Source: Puffinus mauretanicus | Taxonomy: Eukaryota; Chordata; Aves; Procellariiformes; Procellariidae | Assembly: GCA_023333565.1 (NCBI GenBank) | Contig: JAJKFH010003085.1 | Coordinates: forward strand, 1 to 64,000 | Direction of reading: 5' to 3' | Length of the DNA stretch: 64,000 nt | Shown: positions 50,143 to 62,147 of the stretch, piece after piece | Position numbering within the stretch: position 1 is the stretch's first letter | Layout: each line of letters begins with the position of its first letter | Translations under genes and position numbers: made by a program | Notes under the pieces: model-generated | Seen by the model: the letters and a program-made list of their open reading frames with translations, nothing else | Database searches by the model: none | Told to the model about the DNA's origin: nothing

Positions 50143-52160
50143 ACCCGACGGCAAAGGGAGGGATGCCAGGACAGCGGAGCCAGCTGGGAGCTTTCGCTCT
50201 CCAGGGTTCGTTCCCACCCCGGGGCGGCTGTGGGACCAGGGCTCGGCCCCGTGTGCGCTTGGGGCTCATTAGCGCGCTGATCCCAGCACCTCGTCTCCCC
50301 TCCGCTGCTCCCGGCAGCTCGGGCTCCCTCCCGCACCGCACGCTGCCAGTTTGACACTGACGTGAACTGCCGAGCAGAAAAAATTAATAGGGGCTTCGCT
50401 AATTGGAGCAGAGCCACCAGGAAAAGGAGACAGGGCTGCTCGGGGTGTCCCCATTCGGAGGGCAGGGCGGCTCCGACACCCCGCGGTTGCAGCCAGGAAA
50501 GAGGGTGCGGTGGGGTGGGGTGGCGTGGGGTAGCGGGGCTAGTGGGTAGGGTGGCAGGTAGCCACGGCCGTCTGGACTTGGGGGCTGTTGGCTGTGTCTG
50601 GGGCTCTGCTGTGCCTCTGTCCTTGCAGCCTTCGGGACGTCCCCGAGGAGCTGCAGCCCCCCTGGGCAGCACCGGGGCCTCGATGCCCCCGCGATGCTTG
50701 TGCTATCGGTGGCACGGCTCGGAGGTGTCCTGGTGCCAGCAGCCCCTTCGCTGGGAAGCTGCTGCCCTTGCTGCCACCAGCCCACACATCCCGGGCGCAG
50801 CCAGAGCCGGGAGAGCGGAGGGAGGAGGAGGAAGGAGAGCCCCGGGTGCTCTGAAATGGCCCTGAATTTCTGCTGCTGCTGGGATCCAGGCCCTGCCAGC
50901 CAGCTGCTGCCCGATGGGAGGGCACGGCGAGGAGGGCATGGTGCTGCCGGGACACCTCCGGACCCTCGGGACCCCCCAGACCCCCAGCATGGCGCTGCCG
51001 GTGCTCTCCTCGCCGGGCTGCCAGAGCCCCCCCTGCTCTCCCAGCAGCAGCTTTTGCCTCCGGGGGGGAGAGCGCAAGGAGGAGAAAAGCAGATTAGAGC
51101 TATCGCTGCATCTCCACGCGCCGAGCTGCAGAGCTAAATGTCAGACCGCGTCTGACACAGCACGGCGGGGGGAGACGAGGAGCCCTGGTGCACCCCTTGC
51201 TGGCATGGGCACCTCTCGGGGTGCAGGCAAGCGGAGCTGGCAACCGGTCACCCGGAGCAGAGAGGGGGAGACGGCCAGCTCTGGGGTCCCGCTGCCTCGC
51301 CCGGCTGGCACAATCCCAGCCGCAGCCCCAGAAACTTTCCTCCGCCGGTTCCCATGGAAACGAGGAATTTTCTTCTCCCCAAAGTTGAGCCGGTGGCGGG
51401 GCCAGCGGCGGGCAGGGACAGGCAGCGGGCGATGCCTTGCGCTCACCTGCCCGAGTCGAGCCCCTGATGCCGGAGCCCCGCAGGACAACCCGTTTGGTGG
51501 GAGCTGCCGGTTCGGCTGGCACGGTGCATTTGTGCACCCGGCGCTGCCGGCGCAGGGGATGCGTGTCTGCGGAGCAAGAGCCCAGCTGCAGAGCTGGGGG
51601 TGGGCGCAGACCCCCTTGCACTGCAGGAGCGTTGCATGTTGCGGTGGCTTTCTCCCCTTGGCAGATCGGGATGGCCTGACGGGGGGAGAGGGGCTGAGGA
51701 GGAGGAAGGTCTCCTGCTGAGCATCCCCTGTCGTCCTCCGCAGCTCGGCCGGAGCAAACGAGCTGGGAAAATTACCCTGCAGAGCGACCAGAGAGCCCTC
51801 GCTCCTGCCCCAGCCATCCCCGTCGCGTGAGCCCCTGCGGGTGATGGTCACGCAGGGGGAGCCAGGCTTTTGGCTCAGGCTGGGAAGGACACTTGGGGAG
51901 AGATTGGAGACCCGTCCATCAGCAATCAGAGGGTTTTAGCGCTCTGCTCGCCTCCCGCAGGAAGATGATGGCCTGCCGCCTGCTCTGATGAGAGGGAAAG
52001 CTTTCGCCGGCCGCCAGCCCCAGGAAGCGCCGCAGCAGCGGCCGTCGGGGCTGTGTCCCCCACGCGGGGCCGGGGCTGCTCTCCCCACGGCCGGGGGTCT
52101 CTGCCAGCAGAAGCTGGGGGCTGCCCTGACCTTTCTGCGGGCTGGCGGGAGTGGGTGGCT

Positions 52161-52190
52161 GGGCACCGGGCACCGGGCACCGGGCACCGG
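52161..52190. repeat. (GGGCACC)4 heptamer repeat
   Basis: Four perfect tandem copies of GGGCACC and a partial fifth. Confidence 0.95.
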
Positions 52191-52204
52191 CCCTAGGGCC
52201 ACTG

Positions 52205-52390
52205 AAATCCTGTGGGCTGAGCTCCAGGAGCTTTTCCATGGGATAAATGTGGAGAAGACAGGTTTAGACAACAATGACTAAAACTAAGCTTCAGCAAAAA
52301 TTAATTCCAAGCAGGAGAATGTTCCAGGCGCTGCCATTCGCTGTCGGTAAAAATAAACCTGCAGGTTAAACACAGCCTTTTCCCCCTGGG
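52205..52390. other. Candidate conserved non-coding element
   Basis: Unique AT-rich block containing GCAAAAATTAATTCCAAGC and GTAAAAATAAACCTGCAGG, flanked by GC-rich repeats. No open frame of interest. Confidence 0.35.
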
Positions 52391-52676
52391 TGCTCACCTG
52401 CCAGATCGGAGAGCTTCCTCCTGGTGAAATGGTTAAAAACCTAAAATCAAGCACAAGCCCCAAGGTGTGTGGCATGGGATGGAGAGCAGCCCTGCTTTTG
52501 GGCGTCCCGCACGGTCCTGGAGCACTGCCCCGCATGGCCCCAGAGCACCCATCCCCGCTGCACCCACCCTGGAGCTGGGCGCGGGGACGCCTGCGCCTGC
52601 CCCAGCCACCCTCCAGCCAGGGCCAGGGTGGAGGAAGGGGGATGCAGGAGCTGCCCAGCCGGTGCCGGGGTCGGCA

Positions 52677-52889
52677 GAGACCCGGGCACCTACTGGGGCC
52701 GTGCAAGCAGTGCCACGAGCAGCACTGGCACCGGTGCCAGGGTTGGCAGAGACCCGGGCATCTACTGGGGCCGTGCAGGCAGTGCCACGAGCGGCACTGG
52801 CACCGGTGCCAGGGTTGGCAGAGACCCGGGCATCTACTGGGGCCGTGCAGGCAGTGCCACGAGCGGCACTGGCACCGGTGCCGGCGCAG
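52677..52889. repeat. 72-bp minisatellite, about three copies
   Basis: Units start at 52677, 52749 and 52821, exactly 72 bases apart, each beginning GAGACCCGGGCA. Copies 2 and 3 are almost identical; copy 1 differs at a few positions and copy 3 degenerates after its CACCGGTGCC. Because 72 is a multiple of three, open frames run through all copies with a 24-residue repeat, but there is no sign that it is coding. Confidence 0.95.
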
Positions 52890-53599
52890 GGAGGCAGCTG
52901 GCGGCACAGCCTTCGCCCTCCCCGGGGAAGGTGTGAGATCTCGCACTTTGCTTCACCCCCACACCGCTGCCCGCTGCCCTCCCACCCCCGGCCGCGGGGG
53001 CAGCAGCCGGGGAAGCGCCTGGCGCTGGCGAGGGGTGACACGGCTCCCAGCGCCCGCCCAGGGCTGTCCTACGGGATGAGGACGGGAGCAAGCGCCGCTG
53101 GAGATGCTCCCTTCCCCTTGCCGCTCCCGCAGGATCCGGCACCACGGTACAGGAGCGTGATTCCTCCTGGCGCGGGGCAAAGACCCTGGCCCGCCGACCC
53201 CACAGCCCTGTCCTGCCCCGCTGGGCACCGTCCCCGGGGCTGGGACCCGGTCCCCAGGGTCCCTTGGCACCAAGGGCTGCAGCAGGGCCGGCGGTGGGGT
53301 CGGGGCCGCCTCGTTAGCGCTGCAGCTGACGGCGGGCGAGCACCCGCTCGGCGTCTGGGAGCTGGAGGGAGGCGGAAGCGTCGGATGGAGACCCATCCCT
53401 GCACCCGCTGGTGCTGGCGTACCTCCAAGCCACGCACCCCTTCTCCCGGGGCCAGCTCCTTCCCTCCGCCTGCCACTCGCGCTGGGTTTTTAATTAGCGC
53501 TCCTCTGTATATTCAGATAGCAGGAGCCCAGAATGGAAACGTACAGGTGTCCCCTTGATCCAGTTTCCATGGTTGCCGCATCGAGGTGGGGGCTACAGC

Positions 53600-53632
53600 T
53601 TTTTTTTTTTTTTTGTATTTAATAATTTTATT
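53600..53632 (-). other. Poly(A) signal followed by an A15 run
   Basis: On the minus strand AATAAA (53632-53627) is followed by twelve bases and then fifteen A (53614-53600). This is either the 3' end of a retroposed transcript or a real transcript end next to a genomic A-run. No parent gene was recognised. Confidence 0.5.
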
Positions 53633-56600
53633 ACGGTGGCTTCAATCCGTTGGCAAAGGAGGGAAGGGGGAGAACGTGGGGGAATAAAAAATGCTGGATG
53701 AGAAGGCCACGTTCCCGCGACTGGGCTTATTTGCTGTCATTCTTTTTGTCTTATTAGCAAGCGCCCGTTTCCAAGATGCTCAAAGTCAAAGAGCTCGGTA
53801 ACGAGATCCCAGCCCTCGCTGGTGTGGGAAAAACAGCCTGGGCAGCCGCGCCGGAGCCGCACGAATGCCCACGGGGCCATCCCGGCGGCAGAGGTGGCCC
53901 CTGCAGTGGAGGGAGAGGAGCGGGATGGGAGTTGGAGCAAGAGCTGAGCTGTGCCAGCATGTCTACATCCCTGTCCTCGTCCCCGTCCCCATCCTCACGC
54001 CCCTGCCCCATCCAGCCTGCCCGCGGGGTTGTCCCTGGCATCCCTCTCTGGGACAGCAAAGCTCCCCTGGCCCCAGCTGCCCCCCCAGCAGAGGTTGTTG
54101 GGGAAACTGGGCTCGGTCCCCCACGGGACTGGGGCTGGAGAGAGCCCGGGGGGGGAGGTCCCGCAGCCTCCCCAGGGAATCGGGCTCATGCTCAGGGACC
54201 CCCAGAGCCGCACTGGCTCTGACCTGCCCCATCCACTCGGTCAGGGATCCCACCCGGGGCTCCGGGTGCCAGCGCCAGAAACTCTCCTCCTTTCCTCTGC
54301 ACCGAATTAGTCTCCATTTCCTCTGGTCAGACCAGTGCGGTGCGTAAATGGGCCCATCTCACCCTTAGATCCCTTAGCCCTGCCCCCGCCTGTGCGAGCA
54401 GGCAAAATCCACTCTGTTTACTGGGGGGGGGGGGGCAGCTTTTGTGCAACAGGGGTTAAAAATAACGTGGAAACGGCCCGGGCCCGGGCAAGATCTGCTC
54501 TCCTCGCGCTGCAGCGCGCGGCTCGGCTTGCCAAGAAGAAGAAATCCCCTCTCCTCCTTGCGCTGGCAGCGTCCCGCGCTGTGGCAGGCAAACACGCACC
54601 GAGCCACAGACCTATTAGTCACCAGTAAATGTTCTTTTCTTTCCCAATTTGTTTCCCTTAAGCTTGATGTTTTCCTCTCCTGCTGCCCTGGCCTCGTTAG
54701 GCTGCAATTAAAACCAGGAATCAAAGCCGCATGGTGCAATTAAAATTACGAGCGGGATGCAGGATGCCACGGGGAAGCTTGGCTCTGCTCACGCACCCAG
54801 ACGTCCTCGTCCCCTCGCCCGGCCCCAGGGTGCTTCTCCGGCGCGTGGGGTGCGATGAGGGTGCGAGGCGGCAGGACAGGCGCAGGCTGAGCCCAGCCGA
54901 GCTCCACCACCAAGGTCTTTCTGTCGCTCACCAGATCCGGCACCCGGAGGATGCGCCGAAATGCGTCCACTCTCGAAGCAAGATGAATTTTCCCAGCTGC
55001 GAGGATCATTAAACATCCGGAGGGGAGGGAAGAGACTGGCTCTGCTCAGCGCCTTTACGCTGCGATTTCATGTCCCTCTCGCCAGGGCAGGGCAGTGACC
55101 GTCCCTCCACGGGACCTTCCAGCCCCCACGGCCAGGCGGGACGCGCTGACGGCCGCTCGCTGCACCCTCCCCCATGGTTTTCCTTTGGGACAGTCCTGGG
55201 GACGCGGCTCCCACCGGCAGAGCCGCCACGCTGGCTGGCATCCCCGTCCCAGCAAAGGATTCGGGGGACAGCCCGTGCCACCGGCACCCCGCTCCCGGCC
55301 AGGCGAGCGTGGCTCTGGGTGCTGCATCCAGCTCCGCCGCGGGCTGACGCCGGCTGGGGCCGCGGGACAAAGGCTCGGCGGCACCGCCGGGACGGGTGCA
55401 TTGTCAGCGCCCCGTGAAGCGTGACGGCAGGCGGCGAGCCAGCCGCGCAGTGCCCGGGGCACAGCACCGAGGGGCCAGATCCTGCCGTGTTGGGGCCGCA
55501 TCGCCTGCGTCCCGAGCTCCTTTGCAGCGTGGGACCAACCGGCCCCACCAGCACCCAAGCTGCCGGCACAGCAACCAAGCATCGGTGCCGTGGGGAAAGT
55601 GGGGGTTCACCCTGAGCCCACCGTAGGGCAGAGACCTACGACACAGGGATACCAGAAACTCCGGCGTCCCCGGGGTGCTGCCCCGCAGCCCGTCTCCCCG
55701 CTGCTGGAGCGCGGCTTGCCAGCCGCCCCGGCTTTGGAAACACGTAGCAACAAGTGAGCGCAGGCAGCAGAAGTAGCAAAGCATATGGTAGGTGTTGGAG
55801 TTTATTCCTGTCGGTGAGTGTCAGCAGCGACAGACGGCTGGGGGTGGCGAAGCGAGAGATTTTGGTAGGCGCCCGTGCAACACCGCCCTACGGACGCTAC
55901 AGCTGCGGCGAGGGTGGGGACCCCGACGCCCCCAGCCGTGGGCCAGCGGGGGGGCACCCGCATGCGCAGGGACCGGCGATGCTCTCCTGGCGCCGGCGAG
56001 GCGCAGCTCGGGGCTGTCTGAGCCACCCCCCTGCACCCCAGGGACGTGGTGCCCAGGGCTGAGGCACCCCCAGCCTCACCACGCTGTGCAAGAACCACAA
56101 ATAATTTGGTCGCTCCCAAACGAGCGGAGCCCCGTGATTCCCATCCATCCCAGCCTGATCCGGAGGAGGATCCGGCTGCTCCCCGCTGCCGCTCTGCAGG
56201 CTTGGCTGGCCCCGGGGTTTGCTGACCCCGCTGCCACCGGGGAGCTGCCCGCTCAGCCCAGCCCGGCTCCGCAGCATCCGGGGGCTTTGGGTGAATCGGT
56301 CCAGCGGCCAGACCCGCTCCCACCGCCCGACGCCTCTGCCAGGAGATGCTGCGGGCAGGCGGCCAGCGGCGGTGGGAGGGGAACAGATTGTCCGCAAAAA
56401 AGCACGTCAGTCCCTGAGCAGCAGCTCGGAGCAGGATCTCCTGCGGGTTTATACCTTGTTTGCCTGAGCCCGCTGGGAGGGTTTGGGGGACGGGGGGCTC
56501 CTCCGGGGTCTGGGGGACAGGGGCTCCTCCGGGGTCTGGTAACACGGGTGATCGCACAGGGTGGGATGCACGGCTCATCTCCTGCCGGCGGGTCCCTCCT

Positions 56601-57204
56601 GCACCGCCCGGACCAGGACAGGGAGCAGGACCTGCCTCCCCCACGGCCATGGGGAGCAAGAGCTACAAAAAGAAGGGTGGTGCTTTGCTGGCAGTCGAGC
56701 TACCAGCAGCTTCCCCCTGCCCCTAAAGCCTGAGTCTCCCCCTGCTCAGCGAGGGGCACCCAAAGAAGGTTGGGATGGAGCCGGGCTGCGGCGCCCGGAG
56801 CGACGGCGAGAGGAGCCAGGAAATCCAGAATTCAGGGTGACGCTTTACCTCCAGCTCCTGCCGCCGTGACAAAGCCGAGGCGCAGACAGTGCTCTTTAAG
56901 GACACTTCGCCAGCATCCTCTTTCTCGGCTCCCCTGGCAGCACCCTGGGGATGGCGGGGGGGGGGGGGCCGGGAGAGGGGAGCCCCCTCCCTGGCAGAGG
57001 CTGCCCGGCTGCCGGCGTAACTGCGGAGCTCCCAACGGCTGCCGGTGCCCGGCAGCTCCGGCACCACCGCGGTCTCAGCCCCCCCCCACCCTGCCCAGGG
57101 TGGGCAACGGATCAACCCCAACAAGTGCTCGCCCGAGCGCACATCCTCCCCGGGCACAGGTGAAATAAATACTCGCCGAGCGGCAGCTCACCGGCTGCTC
57201 CCGT

Positions 57205-57400
57205 CCCCGCTAATTGCGGTGTTCTCACTTCACGCTGATGTGCTTGATAAGATTAGTGATTAGAGAAATCTCAGACGGCAATTGGATTGAATTGGGAGCT
57301 GTGTGAGGGAAATTGGACTGAGCTGCAAATCGGAATTAATTATAACCCGGCAGCGGTGAGATTTGAGGTTTTCAATATATATTTTTATGTATTGCCCGGT
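57205..57400. other. Candidate conserved non-coding element (strongest in window)
   Basis: About 200 bases of unique AT-rich sequence with CTTGATAAGATTAGTG, GGCAATTGGATTGAATTGGG, CGGAATTAATTATAACCCGG and TTTTCAATATATATTTTTATG, sharply bounded by GC-rich DNA. It is rich in TAAT and GATTA homeodomain cores and a GATAAG GATA site. It resembles a developmental enhancer; this is inference. Confidence 0.4.
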
Positions 57401-60400
57401 GCAACCTCTGGCTTTGTTGCGGGTGCGAGGGGTGCTGAGGGCTTCACTCGCAGCGAGGACACGTTCGCCGCCGTCCGGGCTGTCACGGGGCTCGGGGTGG
57501 GGGACGTCGGCGTGACGGACCCTGGGCTGGGACTCCCGGCGCTGCTTCGGTGCAGCTGAGCGTGGCCGGCGGCGTCTCCCCGGCGAGCTGAGCCTGCCGG
57601 AGCTCCCTGCCCTCCCTCTTCTCTGCCTGGCAGCAGGCCGTTATCTCCATTACCATGGCAATGCCAGACGAGCTCCCCGCGGCGTGGCCAGTGCCATCTC
57701 TGGGCGCTGCCTCCGCCAGGCAGACTCGGCCGCGATGGCAGACGCAGTCCCACGCCTGACGCCCCAAATGGCCCCAGAGCGGGGCCAGGGGCTGCCACCA
57801 CCCCGGGAGAGCCGAGGGAGGGAGATGGGGACCCCTTTGCCCGGGGGCTTGGGGTCCGGGTGGGGAAGCAGAGGGAGAACTGGAGCTCTGCCCTGGCCGG
57901 CACCCGGAGCATCTCCCAGCCCTTCCCGCTCCGGGTGCCCCCCGCCGCAGTGGGACCCCCTGCAGCACAGCCACCCCCGGCTCAGCCAGAGCCCCCCTGC
58001 GTGGGAGCCAGCGAGCGCGGGTGCCAGCCTGCGGGCGCAGAGCGGCGATCAGCCCGCGGCCCCAAATGCCGTATCGATTGGCGCCCGTCTGCACTGATAT
58101 TAAAGTGTTTGCCAGCAGCTGCTGGCGTTTAACAAATCCTCCTGTCTGCTTTGTTTATGCCATTTTTTTCCCTCCCACCTGGGTCTATTTGATGCTTTGG
58201 GCATTTTTGCAAACATTTTCAAGGCAGCATTTCAAACTCCAGCAGGCAGCTAGCAAAGAGCAGGTTGGTGGAGACAGAGAGGAGAGGCAGGGAGAGATCC
58301 CTCACCCATCCTCGTAGCCGCGCGCTCCCCGGCTCCGTACGCCCACCCCAACCCCTGGCCTGAGCCAAGCCTGCACCGGCTCCGGGGCATTAATTTCTCC
58401 TCTGCCAGAGGAGAAGGGGAGGGAGAGTCCGCGGCAGCGCTTCCCGTCTGCTCGCTGCTTTTCCCTGGCTACGGAGGCAGGATCTGGCCCCAGGTCCTTG
58501 TCAAGATTGCCAGCCTGAAAGGAGGAGAGCAAAGCTCAAATGGAAAAGCAAAATGCACGGAGCGTGCACCCCGGGGCCGGTAGCGACTGGCAGCGCTACC
58601 TGCCCCGGGGCCACGCCGGCGGCTGCTGCTTCCACCGCGCTGGCTTTTAGCGAACCGCCAAGCGCCGCGGGGCTGACAAGGAGCCACAGGTCGTCCCTGC
58701 TCCCAACGGACCCCTGGGTCCCCCAGACCGGGGGGTTCTGTGTCCACTGGAGGAGCACGGACCGCCGGCTGGCATGGCACAACCGGTGCCCAGCCCGGGG
58801 TGCGGGGCGGGGGGGGATCGCTCTCCTCTGGTTTTCTCCCTCGCCTGATGTGACTACAAGGGATTGTGGGATTCAATTAAGTTCTGTTTTCCTCCCAGTA
58901 ACAGTGGGAGTCTCTCCGCTTTAAAACAGACATACTGCCATGGAAGACAAATGCTTGCAATAAAGCAAAGGAGCGCGTGTGCCGGGGGAGGCCGATGCTC
59001 GTGTGCAGCCGGTGCTGCCTGGGGCGCGCTCGCCGCTTCCCTGCCGCGCGCTCGCACCCTCCCCACGCCTCTGCACGCCCGGTCCCGCACGCGGCGCGTC
59101 CCGCCGGCCAGTCCCGGGTGCCCAGAGCTGCATGGCAGAGTTGCTGCATGGCAGAGTTGCTGCGGGCAGCCGGCTGGCCTCGGAGCAGGACCCCCCCCAC
59201 GCAGCCCCCCCCGCCCCCCCCAGCTTGGCAATGGGCACGAGGCCGTTTCCCCATCCGCTCCCACAGTGCCAACTGGGAGCCAGACCGCGGCCGTGGAGGG
59301 GGGGGGCTGCCTCCACGTCTGCCCCAGGAGGTGGGGGGGGGGGCTGCTGCTAAACTTGGGGCGCGCCTGCGCTTTGCGGAGCTGTCGCCCCTCTGCAGGG
59401 CAGCGATGGCTGCGGGGTGGGAGCCCGGTTTTTCGCCCCCCTCCCCTCTCCCGGAGGTTTTCCTGTGCCGTCTGAGGGCTGATGTTTGCTGGCCTGGTGA
59501 ATCACGTCCTGGCAGAACCATGGCACTCGGAGGTGGCGGCTTGCGCTTGCCAGCGGCGAGCCCATGGCGGGCGGCGGTTTCGCACCCCGGGCCCAGAGCC
59601 AGGAGCTCACCGGTTGCGTCCGCGTCCCCCCAAGCGCCGCGGCGCAGACCCCGGGAAACGCTGCGGCGGCTTCGCACGTGCCGTGCCCACCACCGGCACC
59701 GAGCAGCCCCCGCAGCCCCTCGCCCCCGGCACCAGCACGGTGGGGGCTGTGGGTGGGAGAGAGCCCCCTCCTCCCCCCCCCCGCGGAGCACCCCCCCGCC
59801 CCGCATCCACCGCTGGACCGAGGGTTGCCAGGCAACGGGAAGATGCTTTTTCTGACCAAAACGGTAAAGCGGCAGCCGGGTCGAGGTGAGGGACGGGGTG
59901 CAGCAATGCTGAAGCTGCCCGGGGCGGGGGGAGCACTGGGGGCTCCCCCAAACCTGACAGCACCCAAAAATCTGGAGAGGACAACCAGCCGTCGCTGCCC
60001 TACTTGGCCAAAAGCTGCCCCGGCCCCTGCTGAGGACCCCCGAGCATCGGTTGGGGACAGCGCTCGGCCCTGGGACCCCCCTGCCCGGCTGGCGGATGGG
60101 GCAGGGACAGGGACAGCCCTGCCAGCCTCCTCCCTGGGAATCCCTCCCAGGGGAGTCCCGGCCCCGCCACACCCCCCCTGTATGAGATTGAGCCCCTAAT
60201 TTGCCCTCTCTCTCCCTCGCCAGCCATCACGCACGCAGCTAAATGAGCTCCAGGCAATTTTCGCAGAAGTTGAGTCCTCGCGTTGTGGGAACACGGGACT
60301 AAAAATAGCCGAGGTCTGCGCGCGCGTCTCGCCCAGGTGAATCTTGCTCTGGAGATAAGGGCAAAGGACGCGGCCGCTGCTACCGGCTTCTCCGCATCCA

Positions 60401-60739
60401 GCCGTCTCCCCTCTCTGCCCCGGTTTCTTCCACAGTTTGTGCTGCCCAAACGTGCGCCGTGCCGTCCCCCGGCGCAACCCGCCTGTGGCTGCGTCACCCC
60501 TGGCCAGGGAAACCCCCCCCATCCCGGGGAAAGCTCCCGGGGCTCAAGCACCCCTCGGCATGGGCATCGCCAGCGATGGGCAGAGCCGCGCTCGGTCTCT
60601 CGCCCCTTCGTCTGGGCATCCTCCGTCCTGCGTCGTGGAAAGGGGACGTATCCCCCTGCGTCCCCCCCGCCCCAGCATCTCCCAATTCAGACGCTCATCC
60701 CAGCCCGACCGGGTACAGCCCAGGGTGCAGAGAAGCAGA

Positions 60740-61210
60740 CACATTTCTTTCCCACAATGACTCGATTATAAATTCAGAGTTAAATCTTCGCCCACAAGAC
60801 CCCCCTCTCCGCCCCTCCGACTGCTTCCAGTACTTCGAATGTTGAACGCTTTCCAGGGATTTTTTCGTGTGTTCAGGCTGACCCCATCCACTCTAGTTCA
60901 GACTAACTTAATCAGCCTCATTTTATTGGTAACTGCTGTAGCTTTACACCTCTAGAAAAAACACTATTTAAATTATTGGCACCTGCCAAGCTCTCACCAT
61001 GCTGCTTTCTCTGCCCCTGTGGGGGCAGGAGGAGAGAGGGCGGATCTGTTTGATGCTCCCAGCCTTTATTTCTACCAAAAATGACAAATTATTAGAACGG
61101 TGAAAATTAGAAAAATGGCATTTAGGTACCAGACAAACCTCCTTCTTTTCTTCAGCGGTGTCTGGTTAAAAGCAGATTTGGAAATAAAAGGTGGGGGAAA
61201 AAAACAGGAT
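60740..61210. other. Pair of candidate conserved non-coding elements
   Basis: Two AT-rich unique blocks (60740-61000 and 61060-61210) are separated by a short GC-rich gap. Motifs include CTTAATCAGCCTCATTTTAT, ACACTATTTAAATTATTGGC, AATGACAAATTATTAGAACG and AAAATTAGAAAAATGGC. No protein signal. Confidence 0.35.
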
Positions 61211-62002
61211 GAGCTGCTGAACGCTGACAGTCGGGCTGGGGGGGGCTCCCTGGAGGGAAACGCTCCAGGGGACACCCCGAAAGCAGCTCATCCGACACCC
61301 ACAGCGCTCGGCAGCACTGCGGCGGGGGCACGGCTGGGCAGAAACCATCAGGTTTCTTTCCACGCCAAAACGCTGCCAGAGCGGATCACGGCTGCTCCGC
61401 AGGAGGGTTTGGAGGGGAAAAGGGAAGCTCGGAGAGCGACAGGGAGCTGCCGTGGGGTCAGAGCCCAGCTGTGCCCCAAAGAGCCCACCGAGGGTCTCCT
61501 GGAGCTCAGAGCCCCCCCCCCCCCAGGAGGGGCAGCCCCAGGGCTGGGGGTGCTGAGCACCCGGTCCCCCGCAAGGGCAGGGCTCCAGCCCACGCAGCCC
61601 GCTTGCTGACGGGGAGCACAAAACCATCGTCATATCCTTAATCACCAGCACTGCCGAGGAGGAGCGCAGGGGCCAGGCTGGGGGAGCCGGCGAGGAGGAG
61701 GAAGGACTCCCGGGAGAGCGTGGGAAGGGGCTCTCCCTCGCCGCAGCCCCATCCCCGCGCAGGCGATGCCCTGGCTCACCCCCAGGTCCCCCCTCGAGCA
61801 GGAACAGCCCCTTTCCCCACATCCCCTGTTCTCCCCGGGAGATTTGCTCCCACCTCAGCCCACGGCTGGTCGGGGAAGAGCTTCTGAAGCGCTTTGAGCC
61901 CCTCCAAAGCTGTGGAACACCCAGAAGAGCAGCGGCTGCTCCCGTAGCTGGGCAGTCCCAAGGTCCCAGCTCTGTTCCCCCACCCCTCCATGGCACAGGG
62001 AA

Positions 62003-62058
62003 CCGGCGGGGAAGATAACGGGGCCGGCGGGGAAGATAACGGGGCCGGCGGGGAAGCT
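62003..62058. repeat. 21-bp tandem repeat, 2.7 copies
   Basis: Copies of CCGGCGGGGAAGATAACGGG plus one base begin at 62003, 62024 and 62045. They create a seven-residue repeat in open minus-strand frames. Confidence 0.9.
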
Positions 62059-62141
62059 GCAGCCACGGCGATGAAAAGCAAAGGGAACACCTCGGGGAAA
62101 CCAGGAGCCGGGGTACCACCTGCATCTGTTTTAGAAATGAC

Positions 62142-62147
62142 TTTATT
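62142..62147 (-). terminator. Poly(A) signal of an unidentified minus-strand gene
   Basis: AATAAA in the context TGCAATAAAGTCATTTC on the minus strand. It is preceded by AT-rich sequence (62150-62275) with ATATATTAATACC and TGTTTGTTTAC, typical of a vertebrate 3'UTR end. Cleavage would be near 62120-62130. Confidence 0.65.

Larger units (their letters stand above)
50143..62130. other. Gene-poor stretch with candidate regulatory blocks
   Basis: GC-rich DNA with no exon I can support on either strand. It contains the minisatellite at 52.68 kb, a heptamer repeat at 52.16 kb, an oddly placed poly(A) signal with A-run at 53.6 kb, a 21-bp repeat at 62.0 kb, and AT-rich unique blocks. Those blocks are at 50340-50420, 52205-52390, 53485-53560, 54600-54760, 57205-57400, 58080-58250, 58850-58975, 60740-61000 and 61060-61210. 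Confidence 0.55.

Noticed and set aside
52467..53558. 363-codon plus-strand open frame across the minisatellite
   Set aside because: Openness is explained by the 72-bp unit being a multiple of three and by high GC content; there is no domain.
53737..53940. Minus-strand 67-codon frame ending in RLLIRQKE
   Set aside because: Looks less random than its neighbours, but no family is recognised and the acceptor is only moderate. Mentioned under the 53.6-kb finding rather than called a gene.
58877..60172. 431-codon minus-strand open frame
   Set aside because: Overlaps equally long plus-strand frames, is Gly/Arg/Pro-rich with homopolymer-derived runs and has no recognisable domain.
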